NCBI RefSeq assembly: GCF_003994255.1 | Contig: NZ_ML133861.1 | Coordinates: 89,815 to 153,814, forward strand | Length of the DNA stretch: 64,000 nt | Direction: 5' to 3' | Origin: Brachybacterium paraconglomeratum | GTDB taxonomy: Bacteria; Actinomycetota; Actinomycetes; Actinomycetales; Dermabacteraceae | In this document: one piece after another, positions 43,271 to 54,646 of the stretch | Position numbering within the stretch: position 1 is the first letter of the stretch | How the letters are laid out: each line of letters opens with the position of its first letter | Position numbers and translations under genes: made by a program | Notes under the pieces: generated by a model | What the model was told of the DNA's origin: nothing | What the model saw: the letters and a program-made list of their open reading frames with translations, nothing else | Database searches by the model: none

Positions 43271-43792
43271 TCAGCGCTGCGGATCCTCGGCGCGCTCCCA
43301 GCTCTCGACCGGCCCGGGGACCACCTCGAACAGCGGATGCGCCGTCGGCCCCGCGAGCGAGTTCGCGCGCTCCCAGCGCTCCGGACTGCGCTCCTCGAGC
43401 TTGTGGAGCAGATGCCGCCACTCGAGGTCGAGCTGCCCGCTGGTGACCGGGATCCTCGGCACCTCGACCCTGCTGACGACCGCGCCGGCAGAGGCGCCGT
43501 GGGCCGCCTCTCCGCTGGCTGCTCCGTCCTTGACCGACCGGGCGGGCCGACGGTCGATGCGGGAGCGGTCGAAGCGGTACCCGCGCGTCGACGCCTCCTC
43601 GGCGAGGACCTCGAGATACGCGCCGACCGATACGAGGGGATCGGCCTGCGCGCGGAAGCGCTCGAGCTGGGGATGGGATCGGTAGCCTCGCGTGCGCCCG
43701 GCCAGCACCGCCTGGGCCAGCAGCGTCTCCCGCCAGCAGCCCGTGAGGCCCTGGCGGTCGAGGTGACGGGGGTGCAGGGACCACAGGCGCAT
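43271..43792 (-). CDS. Pyrimidine dimer DNA glycosylase family protein
   Basis: 174 residues from the ATG at 43792, which follows GGGAGGA; an in-frame ATG 18 bp upstream adds six residues ahead of that site. The start MRLWSLHPRHLDRQGL, then CWRETLLAQAVL and TRGYRSHPQLERF, matches the bacterial branch of the pyrimidine-dimer glycosylase family (T4 endonuclease V related). The T4 enzyme uses an N-terminal Thr as nucleophile; here residue 2 is Arg, so the chemistry is uncertain. It lies inside the uvr neighbourhood, convergent with the Nudix gene. Confidence 0.78.
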   Translation of the reverse strand: MRLWSLHPRHLDRQGLTGCWRETLLAQAVLAGRTRGYRSHPQLERFRAQADPLVSVGAYLEVLAEEASTRGYRFDRSRIDRRPARSVKDGAASGEAAHGASAGAVVSRVEVPRIPVTSGQLDLEWRHLLHKLEERSPERWERANSLAGPTAHPLFEVVPGPVESWERAEDPQR

Positions 43793-43944
43793 CGGGCCAT
43801 CCTCCCTCATCCGCCGAGGCAGGCGAAGGTCGCGCCGCGCACCGACGATCGTCGTCGGTCACGCTCAGGCTCTCCCGATAGCGTCATGAGCACGCCACGC
43901 CCCGCGGTGCGCGACCCGTCCCGCCGCGAGAGAAGGAGGACCCC

Positions 43945-44646
43945 GTGCCCCAGTCCCAGCGCTCCCGGATCCTGTCATTGGCCGTCGGCACCGCCGCCGC
44001 GTCGGGCCTCGGGATGATCCCCGTGCACCGTCTCCCGCGCCCCGTGCGCGCCGGCTACGTCGCGCTTCCCGCGGTGCTGACCACCGGCGTCAGCCTCCTG
44101 GCGCAGCAGGGGCGCCCGGACCCGTCGGCCGACGACGACCCGAGTGCTCACGGCCTGCGGCCGCCGACGGTCCCCGAGACCGCGATCTCGCTCGCCCTCG
44201 GCGGCCTGATGGTCGGGGCGGGCGTCGCGGGCCTGCGCCTGGACGGCGGGGCGGAGAACTTCCTGCGGCGCCGCGGCGTGCCCGCACCTCGGCTCTGGAT
44301 CGGACTCGCCACCGGTGCGGTGACCCTGGCCTCGGCCCTCTTCGACGAACGCACCGCCGAGCCCGGCGGCACGTCGACGCAGGAGCAGGTCCTCGCGCTC
44401 CTGACCCGCGAAGACCCGATGGCCCTCGCCCCGGGCAGGGATGGTGTGCCCGAGGACGAGTACGCCCCGGAGGCGGAGGCGATCGCAGAACTGCTGGGCA
44501 CCGGCGCCGCGCCCACTGCCGCCCAGCTCGACGAGGTCTGGGAGCAGTGGTTCTCCCAGCCGCTCAGCCCGCTCCTCGGCACCGGCCGCATGGACTCGCT
44601 GCTCGAGGCGCTCTCCGCACTGGCCCCGGAGGATCCCGGCGCGTAG
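43945..44646 (+). CDS. Membrane protein of unknown function
   Basis: 233 residues. The GTG at 43945 has a strong AAGGAGG site upstream. Three or four hydrophobic segments lie in the first 135 residues (about 9-26, 38-55, 78-96 and 113-130), and the C-terminal 100 residues are soluble and acidic. I do not recognise the family and see no catalytic motif. It is followed after 39 bp by a small kinase on the same strand. Confidence 0.65.
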   Translation: MPQSQRSRILSLAVGTAAASGLGMIPVHRLPRPVRAGYVALPAVLTTGVSLLAQQGRPDPSADDDPSAHGLRPPTVPETAISLALGGLMVGAGVAGLRLDGGAENFLRRRGVPAPRLWIGLATGAVTLASALFDERTAEPGGTSTQEQVLALLTREDPMALAPGRDGVPEDEYAPEAEAIAELLGTGAAPTAAQLDEVWEQWFSQPLSPLLGTGRMDSLLEALSALAPEDPGA

Positions 44647-44673
44647 TGCCCGCGGAGAACAGCGGAGGTCTGC

Positions 44674-44685
44674 CAGGATCGAGTG
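44674..44685 (+). promoter_or_regulatory. Putative leaderless -10 of the P-loop kinase gene
   Basis: CAGGAT (44674-44679), 6 nt (CGAGTG), then ATG 44686. A GTG at 44683 in the same frame is an alternative start. No ribosome site is seen. Confidence 0.35.
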
Positions 44686-45279
44686 ATGACGACTCCCCGC
44701 AGCGCGCCGCCGTTCGTCGTCCTGCGCGGCAACTCCGCCTCGGGGAAGTCGACGGTCGCTCGCCGGGTCCAGCGCGCCCTGCCGCGCGGGGAGGTCGCGG
44801 TGATCGGGCAGGACCATGTGCGCCGAGAGCTGCTGTGGGAGCACGACAGCGGCCAGGGCGACACGATCGGCCTGCTCGAGTCGATGGTCCGGCACTGCCT
44901 CGGGATCGGGCGCATCACGCTCCTCGAGGGCATCTTCGGCGCCGAGCGATACCACGGCATGTTCGCGCGGATGCTGCGTGATGCCCCTGGTCCGACCCTG
45001 GTGTACTACCTCGACGTGAGCCTGCCGGAGACCCTGCGGCGCCACGCCGGCAAGCCGATCGCGGGGCATGTGGCCCCTGAAGAGGTCGCGTCCTGGTACC
45101 GGCCCCACGACGTGCTCGGCGTCCCCGGGGAGCAGGTCCTCGCCGAGGCGCTCGACGAGGACCAGATGGTCGCGCGGGTCCTCGGGGACCTCTCGATGCT
45201 CCGCACCGGCCCCGGAGAGCGTGGGGGCCCGGCGCCGTCCGCTCCTGAGGAGTTCACTTCTCCGCGGAGCGCTCCGTGA
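44686..45279 (+). CDS. Small P-loop kinase of unknown substrate
   Basis: 197 residues from ATG 44686 (GTG 44683 would add one). The Walker A GNSASGKST is at residues 15-23. A VIGQDHVRREL segment (Asp after strand 2) and TLLEGIFG, then LVYYLDVSLPETLRRH, give the layout of small-molecule kinases related to zeta-toxin and chloramphenicol phosphotransferase-like proteins. No cognate antitoxin is visible beside it. The substrate is unknown. Its last 26 bp overlap the 3' end of the reverse-strand polymerase gene. Confidence 0.72.
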   Translation: MTTPRSAPPFVVLRGNSASGKSTVARRVQRALPRGEVAVIGQDHVRRELLWEHDSGQGDTIGLLESMVRHCLGIGRITLLEGIFGAERYHGMFARMLRDAPGPTLVYYLDVSLPETLRRHAGKPIAGHVAPEEVASWYRPHDVLGVPGEQVLAEALDEDQMVARVLGDLSMLRTGPGERGGPAPSAPEEFTSPRSAP

Positions 45280-47014
45280 TCGTCAGGTCCAGCGGGAAGT
45301 CGATCGGGCTGCCGGGAAAGAGCAGCCGCCCGGCGGCGTCGGCGCTCTCGCGGATCGCGGCGGCCGCGGCCTCCGCCTGGTCGGCCGGGGCGTGGACGAT
45401 CACCTCGTCGTGGAGGAAGAACGCCAGATGCGCGCGGCGGGAGAACACCGGTCCCGAGGCGTCGGCCCGCTCGTCGGGGGCGACCTCCGGGAGCTGCGCG
45501 AGCCGAAGGCGTAGCGCCGCCATCCAGGACAGCGCCCATTCCGCCGCGGTGCCCTGCACCACGAAGTTGCGGGTGAACCGGCCGCGGTCGCGGGCCGAGC
45601 GACGGGCCCGCTCCTGCTCGCCGCTGGCCGCCTCGGGGCCGTTCGCCGAGCGCTGCGCCTGCACCCAGCCGGGCTCGGGAGCGGGGGAGGAGCGGCCGAG
45701 CCAGGTCGTGACCGTCCCGCCGCGCTCCCCGGTCGCAGCCGCGCCGTCCACGAGCGCCATCGCCTCGGGGAAGGTGCGGCGAAGCCGGGGCACGACGCGC
45801 CCGCTGTCCCCGGTGGTCCCGCCGTACAGGGCGCCGAGCACCCCGACCTTCGCCTCCTGCCGGCTCGCGACCACGCCCGCCTCGACGATGCCGGAATAGA
45901 GGTCCTTCCCGGCCCCTGCCGCGATCATCTCCCCGTCGTGCGACATCGCCGCGAGCACTCGCGGCTCGAGCTGGGAGACGTCGGCGCTGACCAGCCGCCA
46001 GCCAGGATCGGCGCGCAGTGCGGGCCGCAGCCGGCGCGGGATCTGCAGCGCCCCGCCGCCGCTGGAGGCCCAGCGCCCGGTGACCACTCCGCCCGGCACG
46101 TAGACGGGCCGGTACCGTCCCTCGCTCACCCACTCGTCCATCCATGCCCAGCCGTTGGCGGTCAGCAGGCGGGACATCTTCTTGTACCGCAGCAGGGGCT
46201 CGATCGCCGGATGCTCGTGCTCCTGCAGCTCCCACTGGGAGGTGGAGGAGACGTCGATGCCGGCGCGGTGCAGGGCGCGCAGCAGCTTCGGCGGCGAGTC
46301 CAGCGACACGGTCGGGTCCCCGAGCGCGGTGCGCACCTCGGCGGCGACCTGCACCATCTGCGCGGGGAGCGTCCCGGGGGAGGGGCGCGGCCCCAGGGCC
46401 TCGGTGAGGATCCGGTCGTGCTCGGCCACGTCCCAGGGGATGCCCGCCGTCTGCAGCTCCGCAGCGATCAGCGCGCCGGCGGACTCCGCCGCCAGCAGCA
46501 GGCGCAGGCGCGTCGGGTCCTCGGCGCCCGCGATCGCCGAGAGCTGCCGCTCGAGCTCCGCACAGGTCTCCTCGATCCCGTCGGGCACGCCGTGGGCGGC
46601 AGACGGCCGGGCATCGAGGTCGAAGAGGGTCGCGCCGAGGTCGCGTCGCGGCTCCTCCGGCTCGAGCGGGGTGTCCCATCCCGTCGCCTCCCGCAGAGGA
46701 CCGGGCTCCGTCACCAGGTCGGAATGGCGTAGGATCCGGTGCACCAGGCGCAGGTCGTGGCAGCGCTCGAGGGTCACCCCGGCCGCGAGCAGACGCGGGT
46801 ACCAGGCGGCGGCGTCGCTCCAGACCCAGCGCGGCCGGTGCGCGGCCTCGAGCTCGGCGACGAGGGAGGGGAGCTCCTGGACGGCACGGGTCCGCTCCTC
46901 GAGGACGGAGCCGTCGGCCGCGAGCTCGCGCAGCACGACCGCTCCGCCCGCCCCGCGACCGAGCACGCACCTCGCCGGGACGGGCGCGGCGGTGCCCGGC
47001 GGGGGAGAGGTCAC
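45254..47014 (-). CDS. Actinobacterial family-A DNA polymerase with N-terminal 3'-5' exonuclease-like domain
   Basis: 586 residues from the GTG at 47014, which overlaps the stop of the preceding gene (GTGA). The N-terminal roughly 190 residues resemble a 3'-5' exonuclease fold but lack an obvious DEDD set. The C-terminal polymerase has motif A as SADVSQLEPRVLAAM, an O-helix RQEAKVGVLGALYG and motif C FFLHDEVIVHAP. There is no 5' nuclease domain. It is a second Pol I-like enzyme distinct from PolA at 28360; a role in repair is inferred from uvr neighbours. Confidence 0.88.
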   Translation of the reverse strand: MTSPPPGTAAPVPARCVLGRGAGGAVVLRELAADGSVLEERTRAVQELPSLVAELEAAHRPRWVWSDAAAWYPRLLAAGVTLERCHDLRLVHRILRHSDLVTEPGPLREATGWDTPLEPEEPRRDLGATLFDLDARPSAAHGVPDGIEETCAELERQLSAIAGAEDPTRLRLLLAAESAGALIAAELQTAGIPWDVAEHDRILTEALGPRPSPGTLPAQMVQVAAEVRTALGDPTVSLDSPPKLLRALHRAGIDVSSTSQWELQEHEHPAIEPLLRYKKMSRLLTANGWAWMDEWVSEGRYRPVYVPGGVVTGRWASSGGGALQIPRRLRPALRADPGWRLVSADVSQLEPRVLAAMSHDGEMIAAGAGKDLYSGIVEAGVVASRQEAKVGVLGALYGGTTGDSGRVVPRLRRTFPEAMALVDGAAATGERGGTVTTWLGRSSPAPEPGWVQAQRSANGPEAASGEQERARRSARDRGRFTRNFVVQGTAAEWALSWMAALRLRLAQLPEVAPDERADASGPVFSRRAHLAFFLHDEVIVHAPADQAEAAAAAIRESADAAGRLLFPGSPIDFPLDLTITERSAEK

Positions 47015-47688
47015 CAGCCCCGCTCGCGCCAGGCCGGCAGGGAGGCCCGCTCGGCCCCGAGCGTGGTGTCGTCGCCGTGGCCCGGGTACACCCAGGTCGC
47101 ATCGTCCAGCCGGTCGAAGATCCGCTGCTCGACGTCGTCGATCAGCTGCGCGAAGCGCTGCGGGTCCCGGTCGGTGTTGCCCACCCCGCCGGGGAAGAGG
47201 GAGTCGCCGGTGAAGAGGTGGTCGCCCTCCTCGCCGCCGCGCCACAGCACCGCGACGGAGCCGGGGGTGTGGCCGCGCAGGTGGATGATCTCCACCCGCT
47301 GCTCGCCGAACTCGATCACGTCGCCGTGGGCGAGGGGGAGGTCGATCTTCTCCGCGATCTCCTTCGCGTCCTCCGCCCCGGCGGCGGTGCGGGCGCCGGT
47401 CGCCGCGATCATCTCCGCCAGCGCGCCCACGTGGTCGTGGTGGCTGTGGGTGGTGAGGATGACGTCCAGCCAGTTGTGCTCGGCGCCCGCCGCGATCATC
47501 CGGCGCAGGGCGTCCGGCTCCGCCGCCGCGTCGATCAGCAGCTGGGCGCCGGTCGACCGACAGGTCAGCAGGTAGGCGTTGTTGTCCATCGTCCCGACGG
47601 ACAGCTTGCGGATCTGCAGGTGCTCGAGGTCTCGCACGGCGGGCTCGCCGCCCGGCTCGACATGTCCGGTGTACTCGTGATCAGCCAT
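47011..47688 (-). CDS. Metallo-beta-lactamase-fold hydrolase
   Basis: 225 residues. The metal-binding signature THSHHDHVG, then HLRGHTPGS, the bridging Asp in LFTGDSLFP and the last His in YPGHGDDT are all present, so the site is complete. This is the glyoxalase II-like branch; the substrate is unknown. It is divergent from uvrA, as in mycobacteria (Rv1637c beside uvrA). CATACT lies 6 nt before its ATG on the reverse strand. Its stop overlaps the polymerase start, so the two form an operon. Confidence 0.92.
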   Translation of the reverse strand: MADHEYTGHVEPGGEPAVRDLEHLQIRKLSVGTMDNNAYLLTCRSTGAQLLIDAAAEPDALRRMIAAGAEHNWLDVILTTHSHHDHVGALAEMIAATGARTAAGAEDAKEIAEKIDLPLAHGDVIEFGEQRVEIIHLRGHTPGSVAVLWRGGEEGDHLFTGDSLFPGGVGNTDRDPQRFAQLIDDVEQRIFDRLDDATWVYPGHGDDTTLGAERASLPAWRERGW

Positions 47689-47694
47689 GGGGAC

Positions 47695-47700
47695 AGTATG
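47695..47700 (-). promoter_or_regulatory. Putative leaderless -10 of the MBL-fold gene
   Basis: CATACT read on the reverse strand (47700-47695), 6 nt (GTCCCC), then the ATG at 47688. It is separated from the SOS box at 47717 by 16 bp, so LexA bound there could cover this promoter too. Confidence 0.35.
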
Positions 47701-47716
47701 TCGTCCTTATCTCCCC

Positions 47717-47730
47717 CGAACAACTGTTCG
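47717..47730. promoter_or_regulatory. SOS (LexA) box upstream of uvrA
   Basis: CGAAC-AACT-GTTCG is a perfect dyad with the CGAAC(N4)GTTCG layout of Gram-positive/actinobacterial LexA sites, and nearly the full TCGAAC...GTTCGA. It sits where a -35 would be for the uvrA -10 at 47749, so bound repressor would block uvrA and possibly the divergent operon. LexA itself is not in the window. Confidence 0.82.
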
Positions 47731-47748
47731 AAGGTCGGTGTGCGCCCC

Positions 47749-47760
47749 TAGAATGCCGGG
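47749..47760 (+). promoter_or_regulatory. Leaderless -10 of uvrA
   Basis: TAGAAT (47749-47754), then 6 nt (GCCGGG) and the GTG start at 47761. There is no Shine-Dalgarno. With a 17-bp spacer the -35 would be GTTCGA at 47726-47731, the right half of the SOS box. Confidence 0.55.
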
Positions 47761-50628
<2,868 letters not shown>

Positions 50629-50640
50629 GCAGGCGGAGCC

Positions 50641-52581
50641 ATGGCTGATCCGGCGACCTACCGCCCCGCGACCGGCACGATCCCCACGAGGCCGGGGGTC
50701 TACCGGTTCCGGGACGCGCACGGCCGTGTCATCTACGTCGGCAAGGCGAAGAACCTCCGCCAGCGCCTGGTGAACTACTTCCAGGACCTCTCCGTCCTGC
50801 ACGAGCGCACCCGGCGCATGGTCACCACCGCCGCGAGCGTCGAGTGGACCGTGGTGGGCACCGAGGTCGAGGCGCTCACCCTCGAGTACACGTGGATCAA
50901 GGAATTCGACCCGCGGTTCAACGTCAAGTTCCGCGACGACAAGTCCTACCCCTATCTCGTGATCACGATGGGGGAGAAGGTGCCGCGGGTGCACATCACC
51001 CGTCGGCCGCGCGCCAAGGGAGACCGCACCTTCGGGCCCTACCCGCAGGTCGGCGCGATCCGCGAGACCCTCGACCTGATGCTGCGGGTGTTCCCGATCC
51101 GCTCCTGCACCGCCGGGGTGTACCGGCGGGCCGAGCGGTCGGGCAGGCCCTGCCTGCTCGGCTTCATCGGCAAGTGCGCGGCGCCCTGCGTCGGCGACAT
51201 CTCCGAGGACGAGCACCGGCGGCTCGCCGAGCAGTTCGCGGACTTCATGGCCGGCAACACCTCGAAGTACACCCGCCGCATCGAGCAGCGGATGAGGGCC
51301 GCGGCCGCGGCGATGGACTACGAGACCGCCGCGAGCCTCCGCGACGACCTCCAGGCGCTCGAGAAGGTGATGGAGAAGAACTCCGTGGTCCTCTCCGACG
51401 CGACCGACGCCGACCTGATCGGCCTCGCCCAGGACGAGCTCGAGGCCTCCGTGCAGGTCTTCCACGTGCGCGGCGGACGGATCCGCGGCCAGCGCGGCTG
51501 GACTGCGGAGATCCTCGACGAGTCGACCGCGCCGGACCTCGTCGAGCGTGCCCTGACCACCCTGTACACCGAGGGGAGCGCCCCGAAGGAGGTGCTCGTC
51601 CCGATCCTGCCGACGAACCTCTCCCAGGTGCGCGAGCTGCTCGGGCCCCGCGTGGACCTGCGCGTCCCGCAGCGTGGCGAGAAGAAGGACCTGCTCGTCA
51701 CGGTCGGCGAGAACGCGACCGAGGCGCTGCGCCTGCACCGCCTCAAGCGCACCGGCGACCTCACCGCGCGCACCAAGGCGCTCGAGGACCTGGGGGAGGC
51801 GCTCGACCTCGCCGAGCCGCCGCTGCGGATCGAGTGCTTCGACATCTCCCATTCCCAGGGCACCAACGTCGTCGGCTCCCAGGTGGTGTTCGAGGACGGG
51901 CTGCCCAAGAAGAGCGAGTACCGCCGCTACTCGGTCACCGGCGCCGCCGCCCGCGACGACACCGCCTCCATGCACGACGTGATCACACGCCGGCTGAAGC
52001 ACCACCTCGACCCGCCCGAGCCGACGGAGGACGAGGAGACCGGCCGTTTCAAGCGCTTCGCGTACCCGCCCTCGCTGATCCTCGTCGACGGCGGCCCGCC
52101 GCAGGTCGCCGCCGCGCAGCGTGCCTTCGACGAGCTCGGGATCACCGACATCGCCCTGGCCGGGATCGCCAAGCGGCTCGAGGAGATCTGGCTGCCGGGG
52201 GAGGAGTACCCCGTCATCCTGCCCCGCACCTCCGAGGCGCTCTTCCTCGTCCAGCGCCTGCGCGACGAGGCGCACCGCTTCGCCATCACCTACCACCGCT
52301 CCAAGCGGGGACGGGCCATGCAGGCCAGCGCCCTGGACGGCATCCCGGGCCTCGGCCCGGCCCGGCGCCGCGCGCTGCTGGACCGCTTCGTCACCGTCTC
52401 CGCGATCCGTGAGGCGAGCGAGGAACAGCTCACGGAGGTCGACGGGATCGGTCCCGCGTTGGCCGCGCAGATCACCGCCGCGCTAACATCCGGGCAGGAG
52501 ACCGGCTCGGACGCCGACAGCGCGGACGACGCCCTCGGCGTCACCGTCGACATGGCGACCGGCGAGATCCTCGAGGGCTGA
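50641..52581 (+). CDS. uvrC: Excinuclease ABC subunit C
   Basis: 646 residues. The N-terminal GIY-YIG nuclease ([25 protein letters not shown], about 18-45) makes the 3' cut. A UVR motif for UvrB follows at about 208-243. The RNase H-like nuclease (about 380-540: [27 protein letters not shown]) makes the 5' cut. Tandem helix-hairpin-helix motifs end it ([25 protein letters not shown]). It lies 12 bp after uvrA and shares its SOS-controlled transcript. Confidence 0.97.
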   Translation: MADPATYRPATGTIPTRPGVYRFRDAHGRVIYVGKAKNLRQRLVNYFQDLSVLHERTRRMVTTAASVEWTVVGTEVEALTLEYTWIKEFDPRFNVKFRDDKSYPYLVITMGEKVPRVHITRRPRAKGDRTFGPYPQVGAIRETLDLMLRVFPIRSCTAGVYRRAERSGRPCLLGFIGKCAAPCVGDISEDEHRRLAEQFADFMAGNTSKYTRRIEQRMRAAAAAMDYETAASLRDDLQALEKVMEKNSVVLSDATDADLIGLAQDELEASVQVFHVRGGRIRGQRGWTAEILDESTAPDLVERALTTLYTEGSAPKEVLVPILPTNLSQVRELLGPRVDLRVPQRGEKKDLLVTVGENATEALRLHRLKRTGDLTARTKALEDLGEALDLAEPPLRIECFDISHSQGTNVVGSQVVFEDGLPKKSEYRRYSVTGAAARDDTASMHDVITRRLKHHLDPPEPTEDEETGRFKRFAYPPSLILVDGGPPQVAAAQRAFDELGITDIALAGIAKRLEEIWLPGEEYPVILPRTSEALFLVQRLRDEAHRFAITYHRSKRGRAMQASALDGIPGLGPARRRALLDRFVTVSAIREASEEQLTEVDGIGPALAAQITAALTSGQETGSDADSADDALGVTVDMATGEILEG

Positions 52582-52619
52582 GCGCGAGGCCCGTCCACCC
52601 CGATCCGGAAGGAGCACCC

Positions 52620-53516
52620 GTGACCGAGGAGTCCATCCCGAGTCCGACCACGGACACCCGAGGCGACGTGGTCATCATCACCGGGCTCGCCGGGGCCGGA
52701 CGGGAGACCGCCGCCCACGCCCTGGAGGACATGGGCTGGTACGTGGTCTACAACATCGCCCCGCAGCTGATCGGCACGCTCTACGAGCTGCAGGCCTCCG
52801 CCGTCGGCCGCGAGAACCGCTTCGCGGTCGTGGTCGACCCGCGCTCCGGCCCCTTCTTCACGGAGCTCGGCGAGGTCGTCGACGAGCTGCGCAAGGCCGA
52901 TCTGCGTCTGCGCCTGCTCTTCCTCACTGCCGACGAGTCCACCCTCGTGCGGCGCTTCGACTCGGTGCGTCGCCCTCACCCGCTGCAGGGCGAGGAGGGC
53001 GTGCTCGAGGGCATCCGCCGCGAGCGCGAGATGCTCGCCCGCTACCGGCGCACCGCCGACCTCGTCATCGACACCTCGCCGCTGAACGTGCACGAGCTGA
53101 CGATGAAGATGCGCTCGCTGTTCGGCACCGGCGAGGAGCAGCGCCTGACCGTGACGATGCTGTCCTTCGGCTTCAAGTATGGGATCCCGCTGGAGGCCGA
53201 CCACGTCAGCGACGTGCGCTTCATCCCCAACCCGTACTGGGTGCCGGAGCTGCGTCCCAAGCGAGGCACCGACGCCGACGTCGCCGAGTTCGTGCTCGGC
53301 GACGCGAACGCCGCCGAGTTCGTCGAGCGGTACATCGAGATGATCACCCCGGTGCTGCGCGGCTACAGCACCGAGAACAAGCACTTCACCACTCTCGCGA
53401 TCGGCTGCACGGGCGGCAAGCACCGCTCCGTCGCGGTCTCGGAGCGGATCGGCGACGAGCTGCGCACCGCCGGGCACGCGGTGCGGATCCGCCACCGGGA
53501 TCTGGGGCGGGAATGA
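52620..53516 (+). CDS. rapZ: RapZ/YvcJ family nucleotide-binding protein
   Basis: 298 residues, GTG after GGAAGGAG. The Walker A position reads GLAGAGRET (residues 22-30), with Arg28 where the canonical P-loop lysine would be and Glu29 instead of Ser/Thr. The next motif is WYVVYNIAPQLI rather than the usual WYVVDNLP. The conserved C-terminal GCTGGKHRSVAVSERI is intact. Family members bind nucleotides and, in E. coli, control GlmS through small RNA. In actinobacteria the gene heads the rapZ-yvcK-whiA cluster. Its stop overlaps yvcK. Confidence 0.94.
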   Translation: MTEESIPSPTTDTRGDVVIITGLAGAGRETAAHALEDMGWYVVYNIAPQLIGTLYELQASAVGRENRFAVVVDPRSGPFFTELGEVVDELRKADLRLRLLFLTADESTLVRRFDSVRRPHPLQGEEGVLEGIRREREMLARYRRTADLVIDTSPLNVHELTMKMRSLFGTGEEQRLTVTMLSFGFKYGIPLEADHVSDVRFIPNPYWVPELRPKRGTDADVAEFVLGDANAAEFVERYIEMITPVLRGYSTENKHFTTLAIGCTGGKHRSVAVSERIGDELRTAGHAVRIRHRDLGRE

Positions 53517-54646
53517 GCATCGCCTCCCGCAGCCGACGCCTCCGGCTCCGCGGCGCCGACCGCTCCGCGAGCGCCCAGCGGGGCGGCCGCGGCGCCCCGC
53601 AGCGGCCCGTGCGCGTGGTCGCCCTCGGCGGCGGCCACGGCCTCGCCGCGAACCTCCGCGCCCTGCGCCTGCTCACCGACGACATCACCGCCGTGGTCAC
53701 CGTCGCCGACAACGGCGGCTCCTCGGGCCGGATCCGCACCGAGATGCCCGTGCTGCCCCCTGGGGACCTGCGGATGGCGCTCGCGGCCCTGTGCGAGGAC
53801 TCCGAATGGGGGTCCATTTGGGGCGACGTGATCCAGCACCGCTTCGCCACCGACGGCGAGCTCGACGGCCACGCGCTCGGGAACCTGATGATCGTCGCGC
53901 TGTGGCAGATCCTCGAGGACCCCATCGAGGGGCTGGACCAGATGGCCGAGCTGCTCGGCGCGCGCGGACGCGTGCTGCCGATGGCGCTGGACCCGCTGGA
54001 CATCGAGGCGCGAGTGGTCGGCGCCGACGGCAGCGCCCGCACCGTCTCGGGCCAGTACCAGGTCGCGACCGCGGAGGGCCGCGTCGAGGACGTGCGCCTG
54101 ATCCCGCCGCGGCCCCGCGTCCCCGTCGACGTGCTCGAGGCGATCGGGCGCGCGGACTGGATCATCCTCGGCCCCGGCTCCTGGTACACCTCGGTGCTGC
54201 CGCATCTGATGATCCCCGAGATCGCCGAGGCGATCGCGGCGAGCCCGGCGCGGAAGGGGATCATCACGAACCTCTCCGTCGGCGCGCAGGAGGCCGAGGG
54301 GATGACGAGCCTGGACATGCTGGACGTGCTGCTCGCCCGCGCGGGGGACTGCCGCTTCGACGCCCTCGTCGCCGACCCGACCACTCTGGAGGACGTCCTC
54401 GAGCTCGCCGAGGCGGCGCAGCAGAGAGGGCTGCGCACCCTGCTGCGCCAGGTCAGCGTCGGCGACGGGACGCCGCGGCACGACCCGGTGCGCCTGGCCG
54501 CCGCGTACCGTGATCTGTTCGACGACGCCTACGGGGATGTGGAGCGCGGCGACGACCGCTCCGCGTCGCGCCGGAAGCGACCCCACCGCACCACGAGGGG
54601 CACGGACCCCCGCACCGAGGAGGACACGCATGGCGCTGACGGGTGA
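53513..54646 (+). CDS. yvcK: YvcK family gluconeogenesis/cell-shape factor
   Basis: 377 residues. The ATG overlaps rapZ (ATGA). The first roughly 30 residues are basic. The UDP-sugar-binding fold opens with [19 protein letters not shown] and has [23 protein letters not shown] and [16 protein letters not shown]. YvcK/CuvA homologues are needed for growth on gluconeogenic carbon and for cell-wall synthesis. The C-terminus is a roughly 40-residue charged tail rich in Arg/Asp. It overlaps whiA by 17 bp. Confidence 0.95.
   Translation: MSIASRSRRLRLRGADRSASAQRGGRGAPQRPVRVVALGGGHGLAANLRALRLLTDDITAVVTVADNGGSSGRIRTEMPVLPPGDLRMALAALCEDSEWGSIWGDVIQHRFATDGELDGHALGNLMIVALWQILEDPIEGLDQMAELLGARGRVLPMALDPLDIEARVVGADGSARTVSGQYQVATAEGRVEDVRLIPPRPRVPVDVLEAIGRADWIILGPGSWYTSVLPHLMIPEIAEAIAASPARKGIITNLSVGAQEAEGMTSLDMLDVLLARAGDCRFDALVADPTTLEDVLELAEAAQQRGLRTLLRQVSVGDGTPRHDPVRLAAAYRDLFDDAYGDVERGDDRSASRRKRPHRTTRGTDPRTEEDTHGADG

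Noticed and set aside
44686..45279. Zeta-type toxin of a toxin-antitoxin pair
   Set aside because: The P-loop kinase layout is similar, but no small antitoxin gene lies beside it; the upstream neighbour is a membrane protein. Kept as a kinase of unknown substrate.
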